Shown one piece after another: positions 17,002 through 25,679 of a DNA stretch of 64,000 nt; positions within the stretch are counted from its first letter, which is position 1; each line of letters begins with the position of its first letter. The DNA is from JAXDBM01 sp963709485. Lineage in GTDB: Bacteria > Desulfobacterota > Syntrophia > Syntrophales > Fen-1087. The notes beneath the pieces are model-generated. The model made no database searches, was not told the DNA's origin, and saw only the letters and a list, made by a program, of their open reading frames with translations. A program made the position numbers and the translations under genes. The stretch is from positions 332,203 to 396,202 of the forward strand of contig CAVPWE010000003.1 of assembly GCA_963709485.1 (NCBI GenBank), read 5' to 3'.

Positions 17002-17748
17002 ATGACGGAGATCGATCCCGGGAACCTGCCCCGCCACATTGCCATTATCATGGATGGAAACGGCCGGTGGGCAAAACAGCACGCAATGGGAAGGATCGCC
17101 GGCCACAAAAAAGGAGCGGAGGCGGTCCGCGCCACAGTAAGGGCCTGCCGGGAGATCGGCATTCCGGTGTTGACGCTCTATGCCTTTTCCACGGAAAACT
17201 GGCTCCGGCCCGCCCGTGAAGTCAAAGCCCTCATGCGCCTGCTCGAGGAGTACCTGCGTTTGGAGATCCAGGAAATGATGGACAACGGCATCCGGCTGAC
17301 CACCATCGGGGACAGGGAAGCCCTGAAGGAGCCCATTCGCTCCGTACTTCGGGAAACCATCGCACGGACGGCACGCAACGGGGAGATGACGCTCAATCTG
17401 GCGCTGAGCTACGGGGGGCGCGACGAAATCGTCGGCGCCGTCAGAAGCCTTGTGAAGGACGTTCAAAAGGGCGTTCTGGCGGAGCCGGATATCACGCAGG
17501 ACTCGTTTTCCCGCTATCTCGATACGGTCGGCCTGCCAGACCCGGACCTCCTGATCCGGACCAGCGGCGAGTACCGGATCAGCAATTTTCTGCTCTGGCA
17601 GTGTGCCTACGCGGAATTCTATTTCACGGATGTCCTGTGGCCGGACTTCAACCGTGAAGAACTGTTCCGGGCGATCGCCGAGTACCAGCGGCGGGAGCGG
17701 CGCTTCGGGCTCACCAGCGACCAGATCCGGGGGGGACGAACGAAATGA
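17002..17748 (+). CDS. uppS: Undecaprenyl diphosphate synthase
   Basis: Makes the C55 cis-prenyl lipid carrier for peptidoglycan and O-antigen. The 248-residue protein starts at ATG 17002 (MTEIDPGNLPRHIAIIMDGN). It has the catalytic MDGNGRWAK, the FSTENWLRP region, ALSYGGRDEI and DLLIRTSGEYRISNF. The frame opens earlier (16894), but the extra residues overlap the terminator and are not family-like. The ribosome-binding site is weak (GGAAGAG, well upstream). It overlaps cdsA by four bases and starts the uppS-cdsA-dxr-rseP envelope-lipid operon. Confidence 0.96.
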   Translation: MTEIDPGNLPRHIAIIMDGNGRWAKQHAMGRIAGHKKGAEAVRATVRACREIGIPVLTLYAFSTENWLRPAREVKALMRLLEEYLRLEIQEMMDNGIRLTTIGDREALKEPIRSVLRETIARTARNGEMTLNLALSYGGRDEIVGAVRSLVKDVQKGVLAEPDITQDSFSRYLDTVGLPDPDLLIRTSGEYRISNFLLWQCAYAEFYFTDVLWPDFNREELFRAIAEYQRRERRFGLTSDQIRGGRTK

Positions 17749-18551
17749 CGACACATCTGAAGCGGTGGCTCACTGCCATCGTTGCCGTACCGCTGCTGCT
17801 GGCCGTAATCTTCTGGGCATCCGATGCCGTATTTTCATCCGTGATCGTGATCGTCATTCTCGTCGGGGTCGGTGAATATAACCAAATCGTCTTCGGGGCG
17901 GGCCATGTCTGGGAGAAGACGGAAGCCCTGCTGATGGGATTCCTGATTCCCCTGTCCGTTTATCTGGGCGATATGCGGCTGCTCATGGCGCTGCTGAGCT
18001 TTGGCGTGCTGGTTGTATTCTTTTCCGGCCTGCTCCGGATCCGGGAGGAGAAATTCGACATCCTGCCCGTCGGGAAACTGGTTCTGGGGTTCATGTACGT
18101 GCCGCTGATGATGTCCTATTTCATTCTCATCCGCCGCTTTGAGCAGGGGAGCCTCTGGATCCTCTTTCTGCTGGTGCTCGCCTTTGCCGGCGACGTGACG
18201 GCCTATTACGTGGGCAGAAATTTCGGCAGGAGAAAACTGCTGCCGCTGGTCAGTCCGAACAAGACGGTGGAAGGGACCCTCGGCCTGTTTGCCGGCAGCG
18301 TTGCGGGCTGCGTCATCTTCCAGCAGTTCTTCTTTCCCTCTCTTCCCGTCGTTCATGCCGTCGCCCTGGGCTTTTTCGGAAGCGTGATCGGACAGCTCGG
18401 CGATCTGTGCGAATCCGCCATGAAAAGGGCGTCCGGAGTCAAGGATTCCGGGTCCATCCTGCCCGGTCACGGCGGCATTCTGGATCGGCTCGACTGTCTG
18501 ATTTTCATTGCCCCCTTCCTCTACTATTACCGCGTATTCGTCATTCCATGA
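17745..18551 (+). CDS. cdsA: Phosphatidate cytidylyltransferase
   Basis: Forms CDP-diacylglycerol, the precursor of all phospholipids made by pssA and related enzymes. The 268-residue polytopic membrane protein has about seven hydrophobic segments, the GDVTAYYVGRNFGRRK and SPNKTVEG motifs, and the signature ASGVKDSGSILPGHGGILDR at the C-terminus. It overlaps uppS at its start and dxr at its end (ATGA in both cases), so all three are probably coupled. Confidence 0.96.
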   Translation: MTTHLKRWLTAIVAVPLLLAVIFWASDAVFSSVIVIVILVGVGEYNQIVFGAGHVWEKTEALLMGFLIPLSVYLGDMRLLMALLSFGVLVVFFSGLLRIREEKFDILPVGKLVLGFMYVPLMMSYFILIRRFEQGSLWILFLLVLAFAGDVTAYYVGRNFGRRKLLPLVSPNKTVEGTLGLFAGSVAGCVIFQQFFFPSLPVVHAVALGFFGSVIGQLGDLCESAMKRASGVKDSGSILPGHGGILDRLDCLIFIAPFLYYYRVFVIP

Positions 18552-19717
18552 AAAAGGTATCGATTCTCGGAAGCACCGGATCCATCGGCGTCAGCACGCT
18601 TGACGTAATCGCGCAGCATTCGTCGTCATTTTCCGTCGCCGCTCTCGCCGGGGGGCGGAACATCGGCCTGCTGAAAAGCCAGATCGAACGTTTTCATCCC
18701 GCGTTGGCTTCCGTCTTGGACGAGCCGCATGCGGAACGCCTGCGGGAAATCCTGCCGCCCGGCTGCGCCACGGACGTGCTCTCAGGGGCGGACGGCTATC
18801 GCGAAGTCGCGCGCCACGGGGAGGCGGACATGGTGGTGTCGGCCATGGTGGGAGCGGCGGGGCTGCTGCCCACGCTGGAGGCCATCGATGCGGGGAAAAA
18901 CATCGCTTTGGCCAACAAGGAGACCCTGGTCATGGCGGGAAGCCTCGTGGTCGAAAAAGCAAGGAGCAGGCAGGTCCTCATCCTGCCCGTGGACAGCGAG
19001 CACAGCGCCATCCATCAATGCCTGTCGGGGCACCGGCCGGACGACATTCGGCGGATCATTCTGACGGCATCCGGCGGTCCCTTCCGGACGTTTTCCGCGG
19101 AACAGCTTGACGCAGTGACGCCTGCCGCCGCCCTGAGGCACCCGAACTGGGAGATGGGACGGAAGATCACGATCGATTCCGCCTCCATGATGAACAAGGG
19201 TCTTGAAATCATCGAGGCCCGGTGGCTGTTCGATATCGGCATCGACCGCATCGACGTCCTGGTTCACCCGAAAAGCATCGTCCATTCCATGGTGGAGTAC
19301 CGGGACGGGTCTGTTGTTGCCCAGATGGGGATTCCGGACATGCGCATTCCCATCGCCTACGCCTTGTCCTATCCGGCAAGGCTTCCGCTTCGGGAGGCTG
19401 CGCTGGATCTGATCCAGGCGAGCCCGCTCGAATTTTTCGAGCCGGACCTGGAACGGTTCCCCTGCCTGAGGCTGGCCCGCGATGCGGGAAAGGCGGGCGG
19501 GACGATGCCCGCCGTCCTGAATGGGGCCAATGAGGTCGCCGTGGCGGCTTTCCTGGAGGAGCGGATCCGCTTCAGGGATTTGCCTGTCGTGATTTCAAGG
19601 GTGCTGGATCGGCACCGGCCGGTTGCTTCACCGGACCTCGACCAGATTCTGCAGGCCGACCGATGGGCCCGGCGGGAAACGGATTATTTCGTTGAGAGAA
19701 TCGCGGAAAACGGGTAA
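18548..19717 (+). CDS. dxr: 1-deoxy-D-xylulose 5-phosphate reductoisomerase
   Basis: Second step of the MEP isoprenoid pathway, making 2-C-methylerythritol 4-phosphate with NADPH. The 389-residue protein begins MKKVSILGSTGSIGVSTLDV (NADPH-binding GSTGSIG). It contains the NKETLVMAG turn, the metal-site region PVDSEHSAIHQCL and the EIIEARWLFDI helix. ATG 18548 overlaps the cdsA stop by four bases; the longer upstream frame lies inside cdsA. ispG, a later step of the same pathway, lies at 28.9 kb. Confidence 0.97.
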   Translation: MKKVSILGSTGSIGVSTLDVIAQHSSSFSVAALAGGRNIGLLKSQIERFHPALASVLDEPHAERLREILPPGCATDVLSGADGYREVARHGEADMVVSAMVGAAGLLPTLEAIDAGKNIALANKETLVMAGSLVVEKARSRQVLILPVDSEHSAIHQCLSGHRPDDIRRIILTASGGPFRTFSAEQLDAVTPAAALRHPNWEMGRKITIDSASMMNKGLEIIEARWLFDIGIDRIDVLVHPKSIVHSMVEYRDGSVVAQMGIPDMRIPIAYALSYPARLPLREAALDLIQASPLEFFEPDLERFPCLRLARDAGKAGGTMPAVLNGANEVAVAAFLEERIRFRDLPVVISRVLDRHRPVASPDLDQILQADRWARRETDYFVERIAENG

Positions 19718-19765
19718 GTAATACGTCTTTTTTCGCAAAGCGCTCGACATGGAAGGAGCAATGAA

Positions 19766-20869
19766 TTGATCGGAATCAGCGTCGTATCCTTGATTGTCCT
19801 GCTGGGAGTGCTCATCTTTGCACACGAGCTGGGCCATTTTCTGATGGCAAAAAAGTCCGGCGTGGGCGTGCTCAAGTTTTCTCTGGGCTTCGGCCCGAAA
19901 ATCATCGGGAAAAAGATCGGCGAAACGGAGTACCTGCTTTCCGCCGTCCCCCTGGGGGGGTATGTGAAGCTCCTCGGTGAATCGGATGTGGAGGGATTGT
20001 CGGAAGATGAGCAGAAGCGGTCCTTCAGCAAGCAGTCCGTTCTGAAAAGGATCCTGATCGTGGCCGCAGGTCCCGCCTTCAACTTTCTGCTGGCCATCGT
20101 GATTTTCGCCGTTGTCTTCATGTGGGGTGTGCCCGTGCTGACCAGCCAGATCGGCAGCATCCAGGAGGGTTCACCGGCCTTCGAAGCGGGCCTGAAGGAA
20201 GGCGACGTCATCCTGGCCCTGGACGGCGCCGGGGTGTCGCGCTGGGACAGGCTGGCGGAAACGATCGGCCAAAGCAGGGGAAAGCCTTTGAAAGTCGCCT
20301 TCAGCAGGAACGGCGTCCGGCAGGAATTGACGGTCACGCCACGGCTGCAGAAATCCAAGAGCATCTTCGGCGAGGATGAGGAGGCTTACAAACTGGGCAT
20401 CGGTGCGTCCTCCCAGACTTTCATCGAGCGGCTGAATCCCGCCGAAGCCGCCTGGACGAGCCTGAAGCAGACCTGGATGATCAGCAAGCTCACACTGGTC
20501 AGCATTGTCAAGATCTTCGAAGGCGTTCTCTCGCCGAAAACGCTGGGAGGGCCGATTCTGATCGCCCAGATGGCGGGCACGTCCGCGCGGGAAGGCATTG
20601 TCCCCTTCATCATCTTCATGGCGCTGCTCAGCATCAACCTCGCCGTGCTGAACCTGCTCCCGGTCCCCGTGCTCGACGGGGGGCACCTGCTGTTCTATCT
20701 CATAGAAATCGTGAAGGGCAGCGAGGTCAGCGTAAAATGGCGGGAAATGGCCAATCAGATCGGCTTCATCCTGCTGATCCTCCTGATGATCTTCGTCTTC
20801 ATGATGGACATTGACCGTCTGAACATCAAGGCCGTCAATGAATTCACCAAATTCTTCACGGGCAAATAG
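19766..20869 (+). CDS. rseP: RIP site-2 metalloprotease RseP
   Basis: Intramembrane protease that cuts membrane-bound anti-sigma factors and signal-peptide remnants. The 367-residue protein has the zinc motif HELGH in the first transmembrane helix, and one PDZ domain (about residues 125-200, SIQEGSPAFEAGLKEGD). The second active-site motif NLLPVPVLDGGH is near residue 300, and a final membrane helix follows. It has one PDZ domain, whereas Escherichia coli RseP has two. The start is TTG 19766: the nearby ATG 19761 reads only Met-Asn-stop, and AAGGAG is seven bases before the TTG. Confidence 0.95.
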   Translation: MIGISVVSLIVLLGVLIFAHELGHFLMAKKSGVGVLKFSLGFGPKIIGKKIGETEYLLSAVPLGGYVKLLGESDVEGLSEDEQKRSFSKQSVLKRILIVAAGPAFNFLLAIVIFAVVFMWGVPVLTSQIGSIQEGSPAFEAGLKEGDVILALDGAGVSRWDRLAETIGQSRGKPLKVAFSRNGVRQELTVTPRLQKSKSIFGEDEEAYKLGIGASSQTFIERLNPAEAAWTSLKQTWMISKLTLVSIVKIFEGVLSPKTLGGPILIAQMAGTSAREGIVPFIIFMALLSINLAVLNLLPVPVLDGGHLLFYLIEIVKGSEVSVKWREMANQIGFILLILLMIFVFMMDIDRLNIKAVNEFTKFFTGK

Positions 20870-20879
20870 CGGCCTTGTA

Positions 20880-21576
20880 ATGAACATTCTTGCGATCGAC
20901 ACGTCACAGAAAACGGTCAGCGTCGCCCTGCTTGAAGATGCAGCCATCCGCGCCGAAAGCTTCATCAACAGAGGCATCAATCATGCCGAGGTGCTCCTGC
21001 CCGCGATCGATCAAACCTGTCGGACCGGGGGCCTGCGCCTCGGTCAAATCGACCTCTATGCTTTAACCCTCGGTCCGGGCTCCTTCACCGGTCTCCGGGT
21101 CGGGGCCAGCACGGTCAAAGGCCTTGCGCTGGCGACAGGAAAACCCGTTGTAGGCGTCTCCACTCTGGATGCCCTGGCGCAAAACGGCGCATCGTCGGAC
21201 CGGCTGATCTGCCCGGTGCTCAATGCCCAGAAACAGCAGGTCTACACCGCCGGTTACCGCAGCCGGGGTGGCTGGGCGATTGGAAAAAGCGACGGATGAG
21301 CGCGTCGTGAATCTGGAAGACCTTCTCGGCGGTCTGCGGGAAGATGCCCTTTTCCTCGGTGACGGAGCCGTTGCCTATGAAGAGCAGATCCGGGCAGCCC
21401 TTCGGGAAAAGGCTTTTTTTGTCGCCGGCCACCAGCACGATGTGCGGGCGGCGGCGGTGGGCCTTCTCGGCTACAGGAAATATCTGGACGGGGACGTGCT
21501 CGACCTTTGCCGATTCACCCCGCGATACCTTCGGCTTTCCGAAGCGGAGACCCGCCTGCAAATGCGGCAAACCTGA
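20880..21576 (+). pseudogene. tsaB: TsaB, tRNA t6A synthesis protein (frameshifted)
   Basis: TsaB is the scaffold partner of TsaD in making the t6A base of tRNA. The first frame (20880 to stop 21297-21299) gives MNILAIDTSQKTVSVALLED and LGPGSFTGLRVG, typical TsaB. The family C-terminus (ERVVNLEDLLGG to RLSEAETRL) continues in the next frame to TGA 21574-21576. Removing one G from the GGG at 21274-21276 joins the frames cleanly as RGGWRLEKATDERVV. A homopolymer sequencing error is therefore the simplest explanation, since TsaB is normally essential. The gene follows rseP by 10 bp. Confidence 0.85.
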
Positions 21577-21663
21577 TTTTACGGGGGCGGGGTGGCGACA
21601 TGCGCAATTGACAAGAAACCGGTATTGGGATAGAAGGAAAGTGCGGCGGGAGGAGCCGGATGG

Positions 21664-21885
21664 ATGGAAAAGGCTGAATTGCTTTTGATCGAAAAGTATA
21701 TTCACCAGGACGAGGAACTGAAGCGGCACGTCGAAAATCACGGAAGGTTTGAAGGGACGCTGGCGGAATTCAACCGGCGGCGCTATCTCAGTCCGGAGGA
21801 GCAGGTCGAGAAAAAGAACCTTCAGAAGATGAAATTACGCGAAAAGGAACAAATACTCCGGATACTGGAAAAGTATCCGTCCTGA
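21664..21885 (+). CDS. YdcH-like DUF465 small protein
   Basis: A 73-residue helical protein with the DUF465 pattern: an N-terminal acidic helix (HQDEELKRHVENH), a central FNRRRYLSPEEQ and a basic C-terminal helix (LQKMKLREKEQILRIL). The function of this widespread family is not known. It lies between tsaB and psd, 4 bp before psd, and is probably part of that operon. Size fits the family exactly. Confidence 0.8.
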   Translation: MEKAELLLIEKYIHQDEELKRHVENHGRFEGTLAEFNRRRYLSPEEQVEKKNLQKMKLREKEQILRILEKYPS

Positions 21886-21889
21886 AGCC

Positions 21890-22537
21890 ATGAACGAAAA
21901 GCACGACAGCCCGATCGCGCGGGAGGGTTACCCCTTCATCATGGCGACAGCCTTGTTTGCCGCGGGCGCCTTTTTCCTGGGCATGCCGCGGCTTGCCTTC
22001 CTCCTGTTTTTGGTAACCGCTTTCGTGGTCTGGTTTTTCCGGAATCCCGAAAGGAGTTTCCCGCCAGGGGAAAAACTCGTCATTTCGCCGGCTGACGGCA
22101 AGGTGATCCGCATCGAAGAGATCGGCGGCCACGAACTCCTTCCGGGGGCTTCCCGAAAGATCAGCATTTTCATGAATGTCTTCAGCGTTCACGTGAACCG
22201 GTTTCCCTTTTCGGGTCGGATCGAGGCCATCCGCTACTATCCGGGGAAGTTTCTGTCGGCCAACCTGGACAAGGCTTCGTCGGACAATGAACGCAATGCC
22301 GTGCTGATCCGCACGGACGACGGCCGGCCGATTCTGATCATCCAGGTTGCCGGACTTGTGGCCCGGAGGATTGTCTCCTGGGTGAAAGAAGGCATGCCTG
22401 CGGGCAAGGGGGAGCGCTTCGGAATGATCCGCTTCGGATCGCGGGTGGAGGTCCTTCTGCCTACCGATACGGAAATCCTCGTGAAAGTGGGTGATAACGT
22501 CAGGGCGGGTGAGACGCCGATAGGAGGTCTGTCATGA
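21890..22537 (+). CDS. psd: Phosphatidylserine decarboxylase (short type)
   Basis: Converts phosphatidylserine to phosphatidylethanolamine. The 215-residue proenzyme belongs to the short form without a long N-terminal extension. Hydrophobic residues 17-50 anchor it, ISPADGKV and IFMNVFSVHVNR are family motifs, and self-cleavage is expected at Gly-Ser184 in IRFGSRVEVLLP, generating the pyruvoyl group. Its stop overlaps the pssA start by four bases, so the decarboxylase and the enzyme that supplies its substrate are coupled. Confidence 0.96.
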   Translation: MNEKHDSPIAREGYPFIMATALFAAGAFFLGMPRLAFLLFLVTAFVVWFFRNPERSFPPGEKLVISPADGKVIRIEEIGGHELLPGASRKISIFMNVFSVHVNRFPFSGRIEAIRYYPGKFLSANLDKASSDNERNAVLIRTDDGRPILIIQVAGLVARRIVSWVKEGMPAGKGERFGMIRFGSRVEVLLPTDTEILVKVGDNVRAGETPIGGLS

Positions 22538-23331
22538 AAGAGAAATACCAGCTTCGCAAGGATCGCATGAAGAAGGGGATCTATGTGCTGCCCAACCTCT
22601 TCACCACGGCAAGCCTGTTTTCCGGTTTTTACTCCGTGATTGCCTCCATGAAGGGATTTTATGAGATTGCCGCCTGGACCATTCTGATTGCCATTGTCCT
22701 GGACGGTCTGGACGGTCGCATCGCCCGGATGACGAACACGACCAGCAAGTTCGGCGCCGAGTATGATTCGCTGTCCGATCTGGTCGCCTTCGGCGTTGCC
22801 CCGGCCATCCTGTCCTACCACTGGGCGCTCATGTCCTACGGGAAATGGGGATGGCTGGCGTCGTTCCTCTTTGTCACCTGCGGCGCCCTGCGGCTTGCCC
22901 GGTTCAATGTGCAAATCGGGATCATCGACAGCAAGGTGTTCAACGGACTGGCCATTCCGGCCGGCGCTTCCGTCCTGGCGACAGCCGTGCTGCTTTATTA
23001 CAAGCTGGGCGGAGAAGGCCAGTTTCACAATCCGGTCGTTTTGATCGGAACGGTCATCGTTGCCCTTCTGATGGTGAGCAGCATCAAGTACTACAGCTTC
23101 AAGGATCTGAACTTCTTCGCCAGGAAGCCCTTCATGTCTTTTGTGCTGATCGTCGTCGTTCTCGTCATTGTCGCGGCGGAACCGCAGATCATGATTTTCA
23201 CGTTCTGCTTCGGCTATGCGCTGTCCGGTCCGGTGTGGCTGATCTACAAACTGGCGAAGAAGGCGCCGGCTGCGCAGATCGACAAGACGGTTCGCCCTGA
23301 GAATGCCGAACCGTTGAAGAAGCAGGGATGA
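22534..23331 (+). CDS. pssA: CDP-diacylglycerol-serine O-phosphatidyltransferase
   Basis: Makes phosphatidylserine from CDP-diacylglycerol (product of CdsA) and serine. The 265-residue polytopic protein carries the CDP-alcohol phosphotransferase motif DGRIARMTN...GAEYDSLSD (residues near 50-73), with all three acidic positions. About eight hydrophobic helices and a basic C-terminal tail follow. The start overlaps psd. The 129-bp gap to asd shows no clear element. Confidence 0.96.
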   Translation: MKEKYQLRKDRMKKGIYVLPNLFTTASLFSGFYSVIASMKGFYEIAAWTILIAIVLDGLDGRIARMTNTTSKFGAEYDSLSDLVAFGVAPAILSYHWALMSYGKWGWLASFLFVTCGALRLARFNVQIGIIDSKVFNGLAIPAGASVLATAVLLYYKLGGEGQFHNPVVLIGTVIVALLMVSSIKYYSFKDLNFFARKPFMSFVLIVVVLVIVAAEPQIMIFTFCFGYALSGPVWLIYKLAKKAPAAQIDKTVRPENAEPLKKQG

Positions 23332-23460
23332 CAAAACAGGCAGCGTGAGCATCGGACCGGACATACGGGTGGAAAGCGCCTCGCCGGAAAAGGCGCGCCA
23401 ACAGAATTGGAATCGCATGGGCAGGATCGGAATGATAACAATCGGGAGGAAGCGGAATTC

Positions 23461-24480
23461 ATGAAGACGTTCAACGTGGCCGTTGCCGGCGCGACCGGCG
23501 CGGTGGGCAATGAAATGATCAAGGTGCTGGAGGAACGAAACTTCCCGGTGGGGCAGCTGAAGCTCCTGGCTTCGGAACGTTCCCTCGGCAAGTCTCTGGA
23601 ATACAGGGGGGCTTCCGTTCCCATTGAAGTTCTGGGCGAAAATTCCTTCGGCGGCGTGCAGATCGGGCTTTTTTCCGCGGGGGGGAGCATCAGCGAGAAA
23701 TTCGCCCCCATCGCCGCAAAGGCAGGATGCGTCGTGGTGGACAACACCAGCGCCTTCCGCATGGTCCCCGATGTTCCCCTGGTGGTGCCGGAGGTCAATC
23801 CGGAGGCCATCGCACAGTACCGGAACAAGGGCATTATCGCCAACCCGAACTGTTCAACCATTCAGATGGTCGTGGCCCTGAAGCCGATCCATGACGCCGT
23901 CCGGATCAAGAGAATCGTTGTCTCCACTTATCAAGCCGTTTCCGGAACCGGGAAAAAGGCAATCGATGAACTGGAAACGCAGACACGCGCGCTCATGAAC
24001 GGACGAGAGGCCGTCGCCAAGGTCTATCCTCACCAGATCGCCTTCAACTGCCTTCCGCAGATCGATGTCTTTGTCGACAACGGCTACACGAAGGAAGAAA
24101 TGAAGATGATCAACGAAACCAAAAAGATCATGAACGATCCCTCCATTGCCGTGACGGCGACGACGGTTCGCGTGCCGGTCTTCTATGCCCATTCCGAGTC
24201 GGTCAATATCGAAACGGAACGGAAGATCACCCCGGCGGAAGTGAAGGCGCTGCTGTCGAAGGCGCCCGGCGTCAAGGTGGTGGACGACCCGTCTCAGAGG
24301 CTCTATCCGCTGGCGATTCATGCCGCCGGAAAGGACGACACATACGTGGGCCGGATCCGGGAGGACGAATCCATCGCCAACGGGATCAACATGTGGGTCG
24401 TTTCAGACAACCTTCGGAAGGGCGCGGCGCTGAACGCCGTCCAGATCGCGGAAATTCTCGCGAAAGATTATTTGCAGTGA
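23461..24480 (+). CDS. asd: Aspartate-semialdehyde dehydrogenase
   Basis: Reduces aspartyl phosphate to the semialdehyde for lysine, diaminopimelate, threonine and methionine synthesis. The 339-residue protein starts MKTFNVAVAGATGAVGNEM (NADP fold) and has catalytic Cys131 in NPNCSTIQ, then YQAVSGTGKKAIDEL and the HAAGKDDTYVGRIREDES segment. ATG 23461 follows GGGAGGA; the frame upstream to 23407 is not family-like. rsmD starts 49 bp downstream. Confidence 0.97.
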   Translation: MKTFNVAVAGATGAVGNEMIKVLEERNFPVGQLKLLASERSLGKSLEYRGASVPIEVLGENSFGGVQIGLFSAGGSISEKFAPIAAKAGCVVVDNTSAFRMVPDVPLVVPEVNPEAIAQYRNKGIIANPNCSTIQMVVALKPIHDAVRIKRIVVSTYQAVSGTGKKAIDELETQTRALMNGREAVAKVYPHQIAFNCLPQIDVFVDNGYTKEEMKMINETKKIMNDPSIAVTATTVRVPVFYAHSESVNIETERKITPAEVKALLSKAPGVKVVDDPSQRLYPLAIHAAGKDDTYVGRIREDESIANGINMWVVSDNLRKGAALNAVQIAEILAKDYLQ

Positions 24481-24529
24481 ACGCCCAGAATGCAATCCAA
24501 CCGGCGGACTGTCCGCAATCCTGCTTTTT

Positions 24530-25099
24530 ATGAGAATCGTCGGGGGATCGGCCAGGGGGAGAAAGCTGTACATTCCCGATGCCTCTCCGGTCCGGCCGAC
24601 GTCTGAAAGGATCAAGGAGGCCCTGTTCAACATCATCGGTCCGGTCGATGGAAAATGCTTCCTCGATCTCTTTGCCGGAACCGGAAATGTAGGCCTGGAA
24701 GCCCTCAGCCGGGGCGCAGCCAAGGCGGTGTTCGTCGAGAAAGACAGGATTCTGGCCGGTGCGATCGTCAAGAATGTTGTGTCGTGCCGGTTCTCGCAAA
24801 CGGCGGAAATCCTGCGGGCGGACTTCAACAGGGCGCTGGGAACGCTGGCGGAAAGGTTCGATTCCTTCGACATCCTCTTTGCGGATCCGCCCTATGAGGC
24901 GGGGTGCGTCGGCACGGTCATCGCAGCGCTGGAGGGCGGGCGCCTGCTGGCCGCGGACGGCCTGTTGGTTGTTCAGCACTCCTTCCGGGAGGCGGTAAGG
25001 GACGGTCAGACCGGCATCGTCATGACCGACCAGAGAAGCTACGGCGACACGCGCCTCTCCTTCTTTCAAAAAAAGCTTGCCCGTGAACATGCTTCATGA
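24530..25099 (+). CDS. rsmD: 16S rRNA (guanine966-N2)-methyltransferase RsmD
   Basis: Methylates G966 of 16S rRNA with S-adenosylmethionine. The 189-residue protein begins MRIVGGSARGRKLYIP, has the SAM-binding FLDLFAGTGNVGLEALSRGA and the catalytic FADPPYEAG (DPPY). rsmD and coaD are neighbours in many bacteria, as they are here. Its stop overlaps an in-frame upstream ATG of coaD by four bases. Confidence 0.95.
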   Translation: MRIVGGSARGRKLYIPDASPVRPTSERIKEALFNIIGPVDGKCFLDLFAGTGNVGLEALSRGAAKAVFVEKDRILAGAIVKNVVSCRFSQTAEILRADFNRALGTLAERFDSFDILFADPPYEAGCVGTVIAALEGGRLLAADGLLVVQHSFREAVRDGQTGIVMTDQRSYGDTRLSFFQKKLAREHAS

Positions 25100-25185
25100 A
25101 GGAAATGCCGGGGCGCCGCTCCTTGTTTTCTTTGCGCATGGCGGCGGATTACCGGTGGAAATCATTCATGCACAGGACGGTCCAA

Positions 25186-25674
25186 ATGAAAAAAGTTGCG
25201 GTATATCCCGGCTCTTTTGACCCCATCACAAACGGTCACATCGACATCATCACGCGCGGTCTCAGAATGTTCGATGAAATGATCATCCTGGTGGCCTACA
25301 ACCCCAACAAATCCTCGCTCTTCACAGTCGAGGAGCGGATGGAACTGGTTCGCACCTGCCTGACGGGAAACAATGTCCGTGTCGACTGCTCATCGGGTCT
25401 GCTGGTGGACTATGTCCGAAGCAAGGGCGCCAACGTGATTCTCAGAGGCCTGCGGGCCGTTTCGGATTTCGAGTATGAGTTTCAGATGGCCCTCATCAAC
25501 CGGCGCCTGAACCGGGATGTGGAAACCGTTTTTTTGATGACGGGCTATCAGTGGTTCTACACCAGTTCGAACCTGATCAAGGAAGCCGCCAGCCTGGGCG
25601 GATCCGTCAAGGGGCTGGTGCCCGATCTGGTGAATGAAAGGCTTCAGCAATTATTCGGAAAAGCAAAGGAATAA
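25186..25674 (+). CDS. coaD: Phosphopantetheine adenylyltransferase
   Basis: Penultimate step of coenzyme A synthesis. The 162-residue protein starts MKKVAVYPGSFDPITNGHID with the nucleotidyltransferase TNGH motif, and ends with YTSSNLIKEAASLGG, equivalent to the ISSTxVKE motif. The frame extends upstream to ATG 25096, which overlaps the rsmD stop, giving 30 extra residues with no family support. The short form (ATG 25186) matches the normal 160-residue length, but coupling from 25096 is possible. Confidence 0.94.
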   Translation: MKKVAVYPGSFDPITNGHIDIITRGLRMFDEMIILVAYNPNKSSLFTVEERMELVRTCLTGNNVRVDCSSGLLVDYVRSKGANVILRGLRAVSDFEYEFQMALINRRLNRDVETVFLMTGYQWFYTSSNLIKEAASLGGSVKGLVPDLVNERLQQLFGKAKE

Positions 25675-25679
25675 AACGC

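Noticed and set aside
23332..23460. Possible riboswitch (lysine-type) before asd
   Set aside because: The gap is only 129 bp and I could not find the conserved core or a terminator/antiterminator pair.
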